A stretch of 64,000 bases of DNA from Oscillatoriales cyanobacterium (GTDB lineage Bacteria > Cyanobacteriota > Cyanobacteriia > Cyanobacteriales > Laspinemataceae), in the NCBI GenBank assembly GCA_011390955.1, contig JAABRM010000008.1, positions 1-64,000 on the forward strand. The letters are read 5' to 3'. The position numbers were made by a program, and so were the translations under genes. Below the pieces are notes generated by a model. The model had not been told where the DNA came from, did no database searches, and worked only from the letters and a program-made list of their open reading frames with translations. Positions 55,594-64,000 of the stretch are shown in pieces; positions within the stretch are counted from its first letter, which is position 1, and the number at the start of each line of letters is the position of its first letter.

Positions 55594-58500
55594 TTTTTTC
55601 CCCTGATTTTACTCCTTTACATAAGTCTCGGTCTTTTTCCTCTAGTTTCGTATTTGTTCGCAGATAATCCCGCACCCAGTCGCAAGCATACTCCAGTTCA
55701 TTCATTTTCCGAATTTGTTCTAAATACCAAATAATAATTAAACCATCATCTCCTCCAGAAATAAATAATTTGCCATCAGCGTTAAAATTAACGCTGGTTA
55801 CGGTTCCTTGATGCCCGGGTAAAGTCTTCAGCAATTTACCCTCTAAATTCCATAACTTTATCAGATTATCAAAACCACCGGCAGCAATTGTTTGACCATC
55901 AGGACTCGTCGCAACTTGCGTTAAGCCCTGACTATTTGCCTTGATTGTTTTGAGTAATGTTCCGTCTAATTTCCAAACTTTAACCGTATCATCTAGACTT
56001 GCAGAAACCATGAGATTCCCTTGAGGACTAAAAGCAATTCCCGCAACGATACCTTGATGATTGGTAAGGGTTTTCACTGCTTGACCATTGGGTTGCCAAA
56101 GTTTGACTGTATTATCTTGGCTGCCAGAAGCTAGGAGTTGACCGTCAGGACTAAAGGCTAATTTCCATATTCTTTCTTGGTGAGCAATTATAGTGTGTAA
56201 TAGTTGGCCATCTAAATTCCAGATTTTAATCGTTTTGTCATCGGATCCAGAAGCGATTGTTTTGCCATCGGGAGAGATAGCCAGCGCCGAAATAGCAGCC
56301 TGATGCCCGGTAAAAGTTCGCCATAGCTGAATGGGGGATTGTTCGCTATCACCTAAATCCCAAAGTTGAACCAGACCGCTATTATTGCTAGTCACTATCG
56401 TGCGACTGTCTGGACTGAAAACCACACGGCGAAAACTCGATTGGGGTTGTTTGAGGCTTTGCCGCAATCTACCATCAGAGTGCCATAATTTCAAGGTATC
56501 ATCTTCGCTTACGGAGGCGATCCATTTTCCATCGAGACTGGTAGCAATTTGCCAAATTGAATCCTGATGACCGTAGAGGGGTTTCAATAAATTGTTATTG
56601 CACCGCCAGAGTTTAACGGTGCGATCGTCACTGGCAGAAGCAGCGATCTCGCCATCAGAACTGAGGGCTACATCTCTAATAACGGCATCATGCTGCTTTA
56701 ATTTTCTCATAAAAGTGCCATCTGTTTTCCAAATTGTCACCTGGTTATCTTTGCCACTGGTGGCAATATATTGACCTTGACAATCAACCCCCATAATGGC
56801 ATCATTACTTTCCAGCGTTTTGGCTAAAGTCCCGTCTAATTTCCAGAGTTTAGCGGTGCGATCGCCACTGACTGAAACCAGTAAATTGCTCTGGGAACAA
56901 AACGCCAGATCCCAAACCGGATTCTGATGTCCTGGGAGAGTGTTGAGTAACCGACCATCGACAGTCCAAAGTCTAACGGTATGATCGACTCCTGCGGAAG
57001 CAACCATCTGACTATCTGGACTAAACGCCACAGTAAAAACCCCGCCTTGATGTCCAGTTAATGTTTTTGAAAGTGTCCCATTAAGCCGCCATAACTTCAC
57101 AGTTTTATCAGGACTCGCTGAGGCAATCAGTTGACCATCAGCGCTGAAAGCTACTCCCCAAATAGGGATTTTATGTGCGGGAATAGTCTTGACTAAAGTC
57201 CCATCAATCCGCCAAATTTTCAAACTCCCATCTAAACTACCTGAAACAATCATTTGGCTGTCAGGACTGAAGGCAACGCGAGACACTGATGCCGGATGCT
57301 TTAACGTTTTCAACAACGTACCATCTCGTTTCCAGAGTTTCACTGTTTTATCGGCACTTGCCGTGGCAATTAAGCGATCGTCGGGACTAATATCAACAGT
57401 GACCACCGCACTTTTATGACCAATCAAACGGTTAAATTCGTTGCTACCATAAACGGTTTGTCTCAAGGCAATTTCTACTTCTTCAGTTTGGCTACCTACA
57501 CCTTTTAAACTTTCTAATTTACGTTTGGCTTTAATGGCGACAATCATCGCATCCAATTGGTGATTAGAAGCAAATAATCCTTGGGAAGATGATGCTAATG
57601 CTTTTATTTCACTAATTCGGGCTTTTCTGTCACTAATTCTGGCTTGTCTGTATTGTCTAAATGCGAATAATCCTAATCCAGAAGAGATTAAGAAAGCCAC
57701 CGTAATTGCTCCTAAAAAAAACTTGTGTAATTTGGCTTTTTGTTGTTGTTTTTTTAATTCCAATTCAATATATTTAGCTCTTTCTGCTTCTAATTCGATT
57801 TGAACTTCCCGGCGATCGAGTTCAATTGATCCGGCTAAAAATTGATAATCTAGATCGCTTAAACTTTTTCCTTGTGACCAGATTTGAGCATCTTTTAACG
57901 CTTGGCCTCTTAATAATCGTGATTCATCAGTTTGCCCCGAAGCTATCCAAGCATCAAAAGTTTGAGAATAAGGGCGTAAAGCTGAAAGTTGTTTGGCTAC
58001 CCAGGCTTGATTAAATACTTGATGATAAAGTTTGTTTTTTACTTTTAAATAACCGGGCTTTTTGATGACTAATCCAGACAACAATAAGTCAATATGCTCT
58101 TGACTATCGTTGGCGGCAACTGGTAATTCTTGTAAAATTTGCTGATAAATTACCAGAATTCTGCCTTGACGTTCTTGATTATAATTGATGCGATCGCGGA
58201 TAGTTCTTAAATGTTCTGGTTCGTCCTGAGACTCCCAATGCTTAATCACTTGGCTTTTCACCAAACTGTCCACCCAAAATGCTTCAGTCCCAGGGGGAAT
58301 ATTTAATCCTTCTCCCATTGAATTCGCGGCTATTGTGACTAAATTACAGAGTTTTTGGGTCAGAAAAGGTTGGCCATTTGTCCAAGCTAAGATTTCTTTC
58401 AAGACATTTTCTGGATGACTGACATGAGCGGATAATCCTTTTAAAAGCGGCTGCGCTTGTTCAAAGGTAAATCCCCCTAAATCGATCGCCGTCCCAATAT

Positions 58501-59098
58501 TAAAAGGAGTGCGGCTTTTATCTTGGATTAGATCGTTGGGAGTCGCCACCCCAAACAAGGCAAAACTCAGGCGATGATATGCGGGATTCGTGGCTCTTTG
58601 ATTATAGCAAAAGCGAATCAGGGCAAAAAAGTCATCTACCGGAAAATCTAAGCCCAAAATACTATCAATTTCATCCACAAAGATAAAGATTTTTTCGGCG
58701 GTGACATTAGTGAGAATAACCGCTTCGATAAACTGGCTTAATTTTTGTAAAAGTGAGATATTTTCCGTTTCTTGCCACCAAGATTTTAACCGCAATTTGC
58801 CAATTAAATTAAATCCCTGCCATAATTCCGTGACAATGCCTTTATACCACTGTAAAGGAGTAATATTTTCACTACCAATTTTGGTCAGGTCAATGGTAGT
58901 ACAAGCATAACCAGCTTTTTCTAAGCGCTTTCTCGTATGTACCAGCAAGGAAGATTTGCCCATTTGCCGGGAATTAAACACATAGCAAAACTCGCCTTTT
59001 ACTAAGGCTTGATATAGTTGTCGATCTGCTGCACGTTCCACATAAGTGGGGGCATCACTGGCTAGACTACCACCGACTTGATAAAAGTATTCAGTCAT
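55586..59098 (-). CDS. AAA_35 ATPase-TM-14xWD40 protein, tandem copy 2
   Basis: An 1170-residue protein with the same order: AAA_35 domain (Lys48), linker with [20 protein letters not shown], transmembrane helix ([20 protein letters not shown]), fourteen WD40 repeats, and the [12 protein letters not shown] tail. The ATPase domain is nearly identical, also in DNA, to copy 1 from about residue 48 to residue 300. The WD40 part is much more divergent. An extra short repeat, [15 protein letters not shown], follows the membrane helix. Both ends overlap the neighbours by 8 nt, implying translational coupling along the three genes. Confidence 0.88.
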   Translation of the reverse strand: MTEYFYQVGGSLASDAPTYVERAADRQLYQALVKGEFCYVFNSRQMGKSSLLVHTRKRLEKAGYACTTIDLTKIGSENITPLQWYKGIVTELWQGFNLIGKLRLKSWWQETENISLLQKLSQFIEAVILTNVTAEKIFIFVDEIDSILGLDFPVDDFFALIRFCYNQRATNPAYHRLSFALFGVATPNDLIQDKSRTPFNIGTAIDLGGFTFEQAQPLLKGLSAHVSHPENVLKEILAWTNGQPFLTQKLCNLVTIAANSMGEGLNIPPGTEAFWVDSLVKSQVIKHWESQDEPEHLRTIRDRINYNQERQGRILVIYQQILQELPVAANDSQEHIDLLLSGLVIKKPGYLKVKNKLYHQVFNQAWVAKQLSALRPYSQTFDAWIASGQTDESRLLRGQALKDAQIWSQGKSLSDLDYQFLAGSIELDRREVQIELEAERAKYIELELKKQQQKAKLHKFFLGAITVAFLISSGLGLFAFRQYRQARISDRKARISEIKALASSSQGLFASNHQLDAMIVAIKAKRKLESLKGVGSQTEEVEIALRQTVYGSNEFNRLIGHKSAVVTVDISPDDRLIATASADKTVKLWKRDGTLLKTLKHPASVSRVAFSPDSQMIVSGSLDGSLKIWRIDGTLVKTIPAHKIPIWGVAFSADGQLIASASPDKTVKLWRLNGTLSKTLTGHQGGVFTVAFSPDSQMVASAGVDHTVRLWTVDGRLLNTLPGHQNPVWDLAFCSQSNLLVSVSGDRTAKLWKLDGTLAKTLESNDAIMGVDCQGQYIATSGKDNQVTIWKTDGTFMRKLKQHDAVIRDVALSSDGEIAASASDDRTVKLWRCNNNLLKPLYGHQDSIWQIATSLDGKWIASVSEDDTLKLWHSDGRLRQSLKQPQSSFRRVVFSPDSRTIVTSNNSGLVQLWDLGDSEQSPIQLWRTFTGHQAAISALAISPDGKTIASGSDDKTIKIWNLDGQLLHTIIAHQERIWKLAFSPDGQLLASGSQDNTVKLWQPNGQAVKTLTNHQGIVAGIAFSPQGNLMVSASLDDTVKVWKLDGTLLKTIKANSQGLTQVATSPDGQTIAAGGFDNLIKLWNLEGKLLKTLPGHQGTVTSVNFNADGKLFISGGDDGLIIIWYLEQIRKMNELEYACDWVRDYLRTNTKLEEKDRDLCKGVKSGEKND

Positions 59099-62000
59099 TT
59101 TTTTCCCCTGGTTTTACTCCTTTACATAAATCTCGCTCTTTTCCCTCTAGTTCCGTATTTGTTCGCAGATAATCCCGCACCCAGTCGCAAGCATATTCCA
59201 GTTTTTTCAGAGTTCTAATTTTCTCTAAATCCCATAAGATAACGGTGCGATCGTCCCCGCCAGAAACCACAAATTTGCCATCAGCAGTAACGGCAAGAGA
59301 AATCGCCATGCTTTCATGTCCAAGTAAAGTGTCCAGTAACTTGCCTTCTAAATTCCATAATTTCACTGTATTGTCACTTCCACCTGTGGCGATTGTTTTA
59401 CCGTCGGGGCTAAAAGCAACTCTTGTCAGTCCCTTACTCTCAGCGGCAATGGTTTTTACCAATGTACCATCTGATTTCCATAGTCTCAATGTATCGTCCC
59501 GACTGGCAGAAGCAATTAGATTTCCTTGGGGCGCGATCGCCACGCCGCCAACTGGGTTTTCATGTGGTAAAGTCACAATTAACGTGCCGTCTTTTTTCCA
59601 TAATTTTACCGTGGCATCTTCACTGGCAGAAGCAATAGTTTCACCGTCTGGGGTAAAGGCTAATTTCCAAATTCTTTCGTCATGGGCGACAAAACTTTTT
59701 TTAAGTTGGCCGTCGATACTCCATAATTTAATCGTGCGATCGTCGCCCCCAGAAGCAATGGTTTGACCATCAGAACTAATGGCGATCGCATAAATGGAAG
59801 CTTGATGTCCGGTCAAAACTTTTCGGCGTTCAAGTCGCGGTTGATTCATATCTATGAAATCATCTACTAGATCGAAAAATTCTATGGTAAAACCATTAGT
59901 CCCGATCGCGATATTTTGCCCATTGGGAGACCAAGCAAGAGTGCGAATTCCCGGACTAGGAGTGGTAATTTTTTGGATCAACTTTCCATCAATTTGCCAC
60001 AGTAGCAGGCTATTACCACCCACAGAAGCAATCAATTTACCATCTGGACTGGTAGCGAGGTCCCAAACCGTATCCTCATGTCCATAAAGTAGTTTCAACA
60101 AATTTTGTTCAAATCGCCAAAGTTTAACCGTGCCATCATCACTGGCTGAAGCTGTCATTAAACCGTCCCTACTCAGTGCCACATCCCGCACCACTCCATC
60201 ATGTTTTTTTAAGGTACTAACAAGTGTGCCATCGGTTCGCCAAATTTTCACCCCACTATCATTACCACTGGTAGCAATATATTCGCCATTTTCGCTACAA
60301 TCTACGCCTAAAAGTACATCTCCAGCGGGAAAAGTTGTCACCAGAGTTCCGTCTGTCCGCCACAACTTTGCGGTTTTATCTGCACTAGCCGAAACCAGTA
60401 AATTAGTTTTTTGGCAAAAGGCCACATCCCAAACCGATCCTTCATGTCCAACTAGGGTGTTTAACAATTTGCCATCAACAGTCCAAATTTTAACTAGATT
60501 ATCAACTCCAGCAGAGGCAACAATTTGACTATCTCGATTAAAAGCCACATTCCAAACGGCTTTTTCATGCCCCTTCAAGGTGGTTAATAAAGTCCCGTCG
60601 GTGCGCCAAATTTTTACGGTGCGATCGCTACTAGCCGAAGCAACCATTTCCCCATTGGGGCTAAAAGCAACTCCCCAAACTGAAGCCGGGCCATGCTGAA
60701 TTTTTTGTAGCGGTTTGCCATCAACCGTCCAAATGGTCACGCTGCCATCTAAACTGCCAGAAACTAAATATTTGCCGTCGGAACTAAACGCCACCCGAAA
60801 AACTGTCCCTGAATGTTTCAAATCTTGGAGCAATTTACCGTCAGACTGCCAAATTTTTACCGTTTTATCTTGACTGGCCGTGGCAATTAATTGACCATCT
60901 GAGCTAATATCAACGCTGAAAACCGTGCCTTGATGCCCGATCAAACGATTAAGTTCGTTAGTTCTATAAATTGCTTGAATTAAGGCCGTATTTACTTGTT
61001 GGGTAATTTTCCGATCCATCTGACCGAAAGATTCCATCCGCCGCTGGGCCTTAATCGCATCTATCATTGCCTCTAACCGATTATAAGAAGCAAACAAGCC
61101 TTTAGAAGAAGAAGCCAGAGCGATAATTTCGCTGATTCTTGCCTGTCGATATTGCCAAAAAGCAAATCCGCCAATTCCTGAAGAAATAGCCAAAGCCACG
61201 CTGACAACCCCTAAGATTAATCGTTGTAATTTTGCCGTCTTTTGTTCTTGGAGTAATTTTTGACTTTCCGCTTCCCTGCGTCGCTGTTCTTCAGCGAGTC
61301 GGGCTTCAACTTCTTTGATTCTGGCTGCTTCTAAGGCCAGTTGAATTTCTTTTTGCTCCAGTTCTGCACTTTGGGCTAAAAATTGATAATCTAGATCGCT
61401 TAAACTTTTCCCTTGTGCCCAATATGAAGCGTCTTTTAAAGCTTGGCCTCTTAATAATCGTGATTCATCGGTTTGCCCCGAAGCTACCCAAGCATCAAAG
61501 GTTTGAGAATAAGGTCTTAAGGCTGACAGTTGTTTGGCTACCCAGTCTAAGTTAAAAACTTCCTGATAAAGGCAGTTTTTGACTTTTAAATAACCTTGAT
61601 GTTTCACGACTAATCCCGATAAAATTAGTTCAATTTGTTCGCGAGTGTCATCACTTTCTACCGCTCCTTTTTCCTCCCTGACTAAAGGGGATAAATTAGC
61701 CCCTCTTGTCAAGGGAGATTTAAAGGTATCTGCCTCTAATATATGCTGATAAATCCCCAATAATCTCCCGGCTTTTTGTTGGTTGCGTAAAAGGCGATCG
61801 CGGATGGTTCTTAAATGTTCTGGTTCATCCTGAGACTCCCAATGCTTAATCACTTGGCTTTTCACCAAACTGTCCACCCAAAATGCTTCAGTCCCAGGGG
61901 GAATATTTAATCCTTCTCCCATTGAATTCGCGGCTATTGTGACTAAATTACAGAGTTTTTGGGTCAGAAAAGGTTGGCCATTTGTCCAAGCTAAGATTTC

Positions 62001-62702
62001 TTTCAAGACATTTTCTGGATGACTGACATGAGCGGATAATCCTTTTAAAAGCGGCTGCGCTTGTTCAAAGGTAAATCCCCCTAAATCGATCGCCGTCCCA
62101 ATATTAAAAGGAGTGCGGCTTTTATCTTGGATTAGATCGTTGGGAGTCGCCACCCCAAACAAGGCAAAACTCAGGCGATGATATGCGGGATTCGTGGCTC
62201 TTTGATTATAGCAAAAGCGAATCAGGGCAAAAAAGTCATCTACCGGAAAATCTAAGCCCAAAATACTATCAATTTCATCCACAAAGATAAAGATTTTTTC
62301 GGCGGTGACATTAGTGAGAATAACCGCTTCGATAAACTGGCTTAATTTTTGTAAAAGTGAGATATTTTCCGTTTCTTGCCACCAAGATTTTAACCGCAAT
62401 TTGCCAATTAAATTAAATCCCTGCCATAATTCCGTGACAATGCCTTTATACCACTGTAAAGGAGTAATATTTTCACTACCAATTTTGGTCAGGTCAATGG
62501 TAGTACAAGCATAACCAGCTTTTTCTAAGCGCTTTCTCGTATGTACCAGCAAGGAAGATTTGCCCATTTGCCGGGAATTAAACACATAGCAAAACTCGCC
62601 TTTTACTAAGGTTTGATATAGTTGCAGATCGGCGAGACGTTCCACATAAGTGGGGGCATCACTGGCTAGACTGCCCCCCACTTGATAAAAGTATTCAGTC
62701 AT
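59091..62702 (-). CDS. AAA_35 ATPase-TM-14xWD40 protein, tandem copy 1
   Basis: A 1203-residue protein, first of the tandem set. AAA_35 domain at about 5-300; the start differs slightly ([12 protein letters not shown] where the others have [12 protein letters not shown]). A linker insert contains [20 protein letters not shown], and a long charged coil ([20 protein letters not shown]) precedes the membrane helix ([20 protein letters not shown]). Fourteen WD40 repeats and the [12 protein letters not shown] tail follow. The 3' end is nearly identical in DNA to that of copy 3. It starts 54 nt after the stop of the AAA_35-GGDEF gene and probably shares its transcript. Confidence 0.88.
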   Translation of the reverse strand: MTEYFYQVGGSLASDAPTYVERLADLQLYQTLVKGEFCYVFNSRQMGKSSLLVHTRKRLEKAGYACTTIDLTKIGSENITPLQWYKGIVTELWQGFNLIGKLRLKSWWQETENISLLQKLSQFIEAVILTNVTAEKIFIFVDEIDSILGLDFPVDDFFALIRFCYNQRATNPAYHRLSFALFGVATPNDLIQDKSRTPFNIGTAIDLGGFTFEQAQPLLKGLSAHVSHPENVLKEILAWTNGQPFLTQKLCNLVTIAANSMGEGLNIPPGTEAFWVDSLVKSQVIKHWESQDEPEHLRTIRDRLLRNQQKAGRLLGIYQHILEADTFKSPLTRGANLSPLVREEKGAVESDDTREQIELILSGLVVKHQGYLKVKNCLYQEVFNLDWVAKQLSALRPYSQTFDAWVASGQTDESRLLRGQALKDASYWAQGKSLSDLDYQFLAQSAELEQKEIQLALEAARIKEVEARLAEEQRRREAESQKLLQEQKTAKLQRLILGVVSVALAISSGIGGFAFWQYRQARISEIIALASSSKGLFASYNRLEAMIDAIKAQRRMESFGQMDRKITQQVNTALIQAIYRTNELNRLIGHQGTVFSVDISSDGQLIATASQDKTVKIWQSDGKLLQDLKHSGTVFRVAFSSDGKYLVSGSLDGSVTIWTVDGKPLQKIQHGPASVWGVAFSPNGEMVASASSDRTVKIWRTDGTLLTTLKGHEKAVWNVAFNRDSQIVASAGVDNLVKIWTVDGKLLNTLVGHEGSVWDVAFCQKTNLLVSASADKTAKLWRTDGTLVTTFPAGDVLLGVDCSENGEYIATSGNDSGVKIWRTDGTLVSTLKKHDGVVRDVALSRDGLMTASASDDGTVKLWRFEQNLLKLLYGHEDTVWDLATSPDGKLIASVGGNSLLLWQIDGKLIQKITTPSPGIRTLAWSPNGQNIAIGTNGFTIEFFDLVDDFIDMNQPRLERRKVLTGHQASIYAIAISSDGQTIASGGDDRTIKLWSIDGQLKKSFVAHDERIWKLAFTPDGETIASASEDATVKLWKKDGTLIVTLPHENPVGGVAIAPQGNLIASASRDDTLRLWKSDGTLVKTIAAESKGLTRVAFSPDGKTIATGGSDNTVKLWNLEGKLLDTLLGHESMAISLAVTADGKFVVSGGDDRTVILWDLEKIRTLKKLEYACDWVRDYLRTNTELEGKERDLCKGVKPGEKND

Positions 62703-62756
62703 GGTTTTTTTGCGGTTAATTTATGCTGGCCTGAACCATTACAACATCGGGTTAAT

Positions 62757-64000
62757 TTAATTAAATTTATTAGATTTTCCCAGTCTATTTCCTCCTCTAC
62801 TTATACTGGTTTTTAAAGCTTCTTCTGTGGCTTTGAGAAAGCGATCGCAATCCTTGAAATCCTCGATATCCTCATTGTTTACTGTCGGCTTAGTCGTTGC
62901 TAACCCCAAGCTAACTGTGACAAAACTTTCCGGGAATAAAACATAATTCGGAATATCGATCTCAATATTTAACGCCCTGACATTCTCTAGGATCCGGTGC
63001 GCTAATTCAACCGCCTCTCTGGAATCTATTTTTGGTAAAATTACCGCAAATCTATCAATATCATACCGAAAAACTCGCATATTTCCACTGGTAATTACCA
63101 GTGAAAAGGCTTGGGCAATTTGCCGTAAGCATCGCTCCGCAAGCTTGACTCCGTAGTAATCTTTATAAGGTTTGAAAAAGTCAACTTCACCGATAATCAG
63201 AGAGAGGGGAGATGCCCCATCAGATAATATATACCACTCTTGGGCTAATTGCCAATCAAAAGATTCTCGATTTCCTAATTGAGTCACTGGATCGAGGGAA
63301 AACAATTGCTTCAACTTTTTATTTTCTCGTTCCAACTCCAGGATCCGCTTGACTGGAAATGGTAAACTTACGTCATTTTCAGCTTCTAACTCAAAGCGCT
63401 GGTAAAAGTAACTGCGATATAACTCATACCTGACCTGAAATTGCTGGTCATCGAGTTTCACTAATCCAAGACTGTCTAGTTTATAAGCGAAAATTGACTG
63501 TAACCCCAGAGGTTTATGGTGCAGAATCAACTTTTTCAAAGCCAGTTTTAATTCTGGGTCATTTTCGATAATGCGGAACAGCCGCTGTAAATGTTCTTGG
63601 TAAATGCCGCGATCGCTTGTGGCAGATTTAAGCAAGTTTTCCAGGGTTTCATCTTCTGATACACTGAGGTGGTAAAACGCTAATCGCACTAACAACGGAT
63701 GTCCCCCCACCATTGCCATTAATTGCTCAGTTTGCTGTCGGTTCCACTCTAAATTATGCAATTGTGCCAACTGTTCCACCTGTTCTACCGTAAACTCTGA
63801 CAAAGTTAAAGGCAAGCCAATATTAAACGGTGATTGGGTAATTTTTAACGGCACATAAATTTCGGTACTATAAACGATAATTAAGCGGAGTTTCCGCCAA
63901 GTTTCTATCTGTTTCCCTTCCTCGTACCACGATCGCAGCAAAGGCAGAAAATCTTCCGTCAGTTGGGGATATTCAAATAGGTGGTTAATTTCATTCAGCA
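62757..64000 (-). CDS. AAA_35 ATPase with degenerate GGDEF domain (5' end beyond window)
   Basis: The frame is open to the right edge, so the N-terminus, including Walker A, is not visible. The visible ATPase part (LNEINHLFEYPQL, then WRKLRLIIVYSTEIYVPL and VGGHPLLVRLAFYHL) aligns with the 435-residue HTH/AAA_35 protein at 15572-16879. From about 190 residues before the C-terminus there is a GGDEF-type fold (DPVTQLGNRESFDWQLAQEW, LIIGEVDFFKPYKDYYG). The signature position reads RYDIDRFAV in place of GGDEF, so cyclic-di-GMP synthesis is unlikely; it may bind a nucleotide or act structurally. It precedes the three WD40 paralogues, as the HTH/AAA_35 gene does at locus A. Confidence 0.85.
   Translation of the reverse strand, partial: LNEINHLFEYPQLTEDFLPLLRSWYEEGKQIETWRKLRLIIVYSTEIYVPLKITQSPFNIGLPLTLSEFTVEQVEQLAQLHNLEWNRQQTEQLMAMVGGHPLLVRLAFYHLSVSEDETLENLLKSATSDRGIYQEHLQRLFRIIENDPELKLALKKLILHHKPLGLQSIFAYKLDSLGLVKLDDQQFQVRYELYRSYFYQRFELEAENDVSLPFPVKRILELERENKKLKQLFSLDPVTQLGNRESFDWQLAQEWYILSDGASPLSLIIGEVDFFKPYKDYYGVKLAERCLRQIAQAFSLVITSGNMRVFRYDIDRFAVILPKIDSREAVELAHRILENVRALNIEIDIPNYVLFPESFVTVSLGLATTKPTVNNEDIEDFKDCDRFLKATEEALKTSISRGGNRLGKSNKFN

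Noticed and set aside
1-64000. tRNA or rRNA genes
   Set aside because: I looked for tRNA-like arms and conserved rRNA stretches in the gaps and found none I could support.

Overview
The window is chromosomal DNA of a cyanobacterium. It encodes petC/petA of the cytochrome b6f complex, a cyanobacterial ctaCDE/ctaAB terminal-oxidase locus and a DUF3067 protein beside petC. The octamer GCGATCGC (HIP1) recurs throughout, and there are many toxin-antitoxin modules, WD40 giants and miniature inverted-repeat elements. The repeat load and gene content suit a large-genome filamentous (Oscillatoriales-like) strain; the genus cannot be fixed from the sequence alone.

Layout. 1-1.4 kb: a 19-bp repeat array, a GTTGG/CCAAC microsatellite and trpD. 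1.7-11.7 kb: four minus-strand genes whose proteins start with the same ~48-residue two-helix membrane anchor and then diverge (coiled coil + seven WD40 repeats; coiled coil only; coiled coil + PLD-like domain + TPRs; short coiled coil). One of them sits between two identical inverted 154-bp repeats. 12-16.9 kb: an HTH + AAA_35 ATPase gene followed by an AAA_35-TM-14xWD40 gene. 17.7-20.8 kb: a large RTX-type secreted protein. 21-27.2 kb: a DUF433/DUF5615 module, an ABC-2 exporter pair split by a miniature element, an exported protein whose stop codon lies in another miniature element, a YefM/YoeB pair and a VapBC pair. 27.6-34.5 kb: cytochrome c oxidase (ctaC-ctaD-ctaE, minus) divergent from ctaA and ctaB. 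34.6-39.1 kb: a pseudokinase-protease-TPR fusion and a MASE1 histidine kinase. 39.2-42.5 kb: a type ISP restriction-modification gene in pieces, with HicAB, an orphan HicB and two copies of a VapC module lodged among the pieces. 42.7-44.6 kb: a lipoprotein rubrerythrin, a lipoprotein Rieske protein and a Uma2 protein. 44.9-48.5 kb: an alpha/beta hydrolase-like protein, petA, petC and a DUF3067 gene. 48.8-51.6 kb: a PAS histidine kinase. 52-64 kb: a second AAA_35 locus, in which an AAA_35 protein with a degenerate GGDEF domain (cut by the window end) precedes three tandem AAA_35-TM-14xWD40 genes. The three overlap by 8 nt, and the first codons of a lost fourth copy remain.

The most distinctive content is the AAA_35/WD40 system. 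Two separate loci have the same order, a compact AAA_35 protein upstream of one or more membrane-anchored AAA_35 proteins with exactly fourteen WD40 repeats. The architecture (P-loop switch plus large repeat sensor, recently amplified) resembles STAND-type signalling or defence proteins, but no effector domain is visible and the function is inferred. The four-gene shared-anchor family is a second candidate for an undescribed system.
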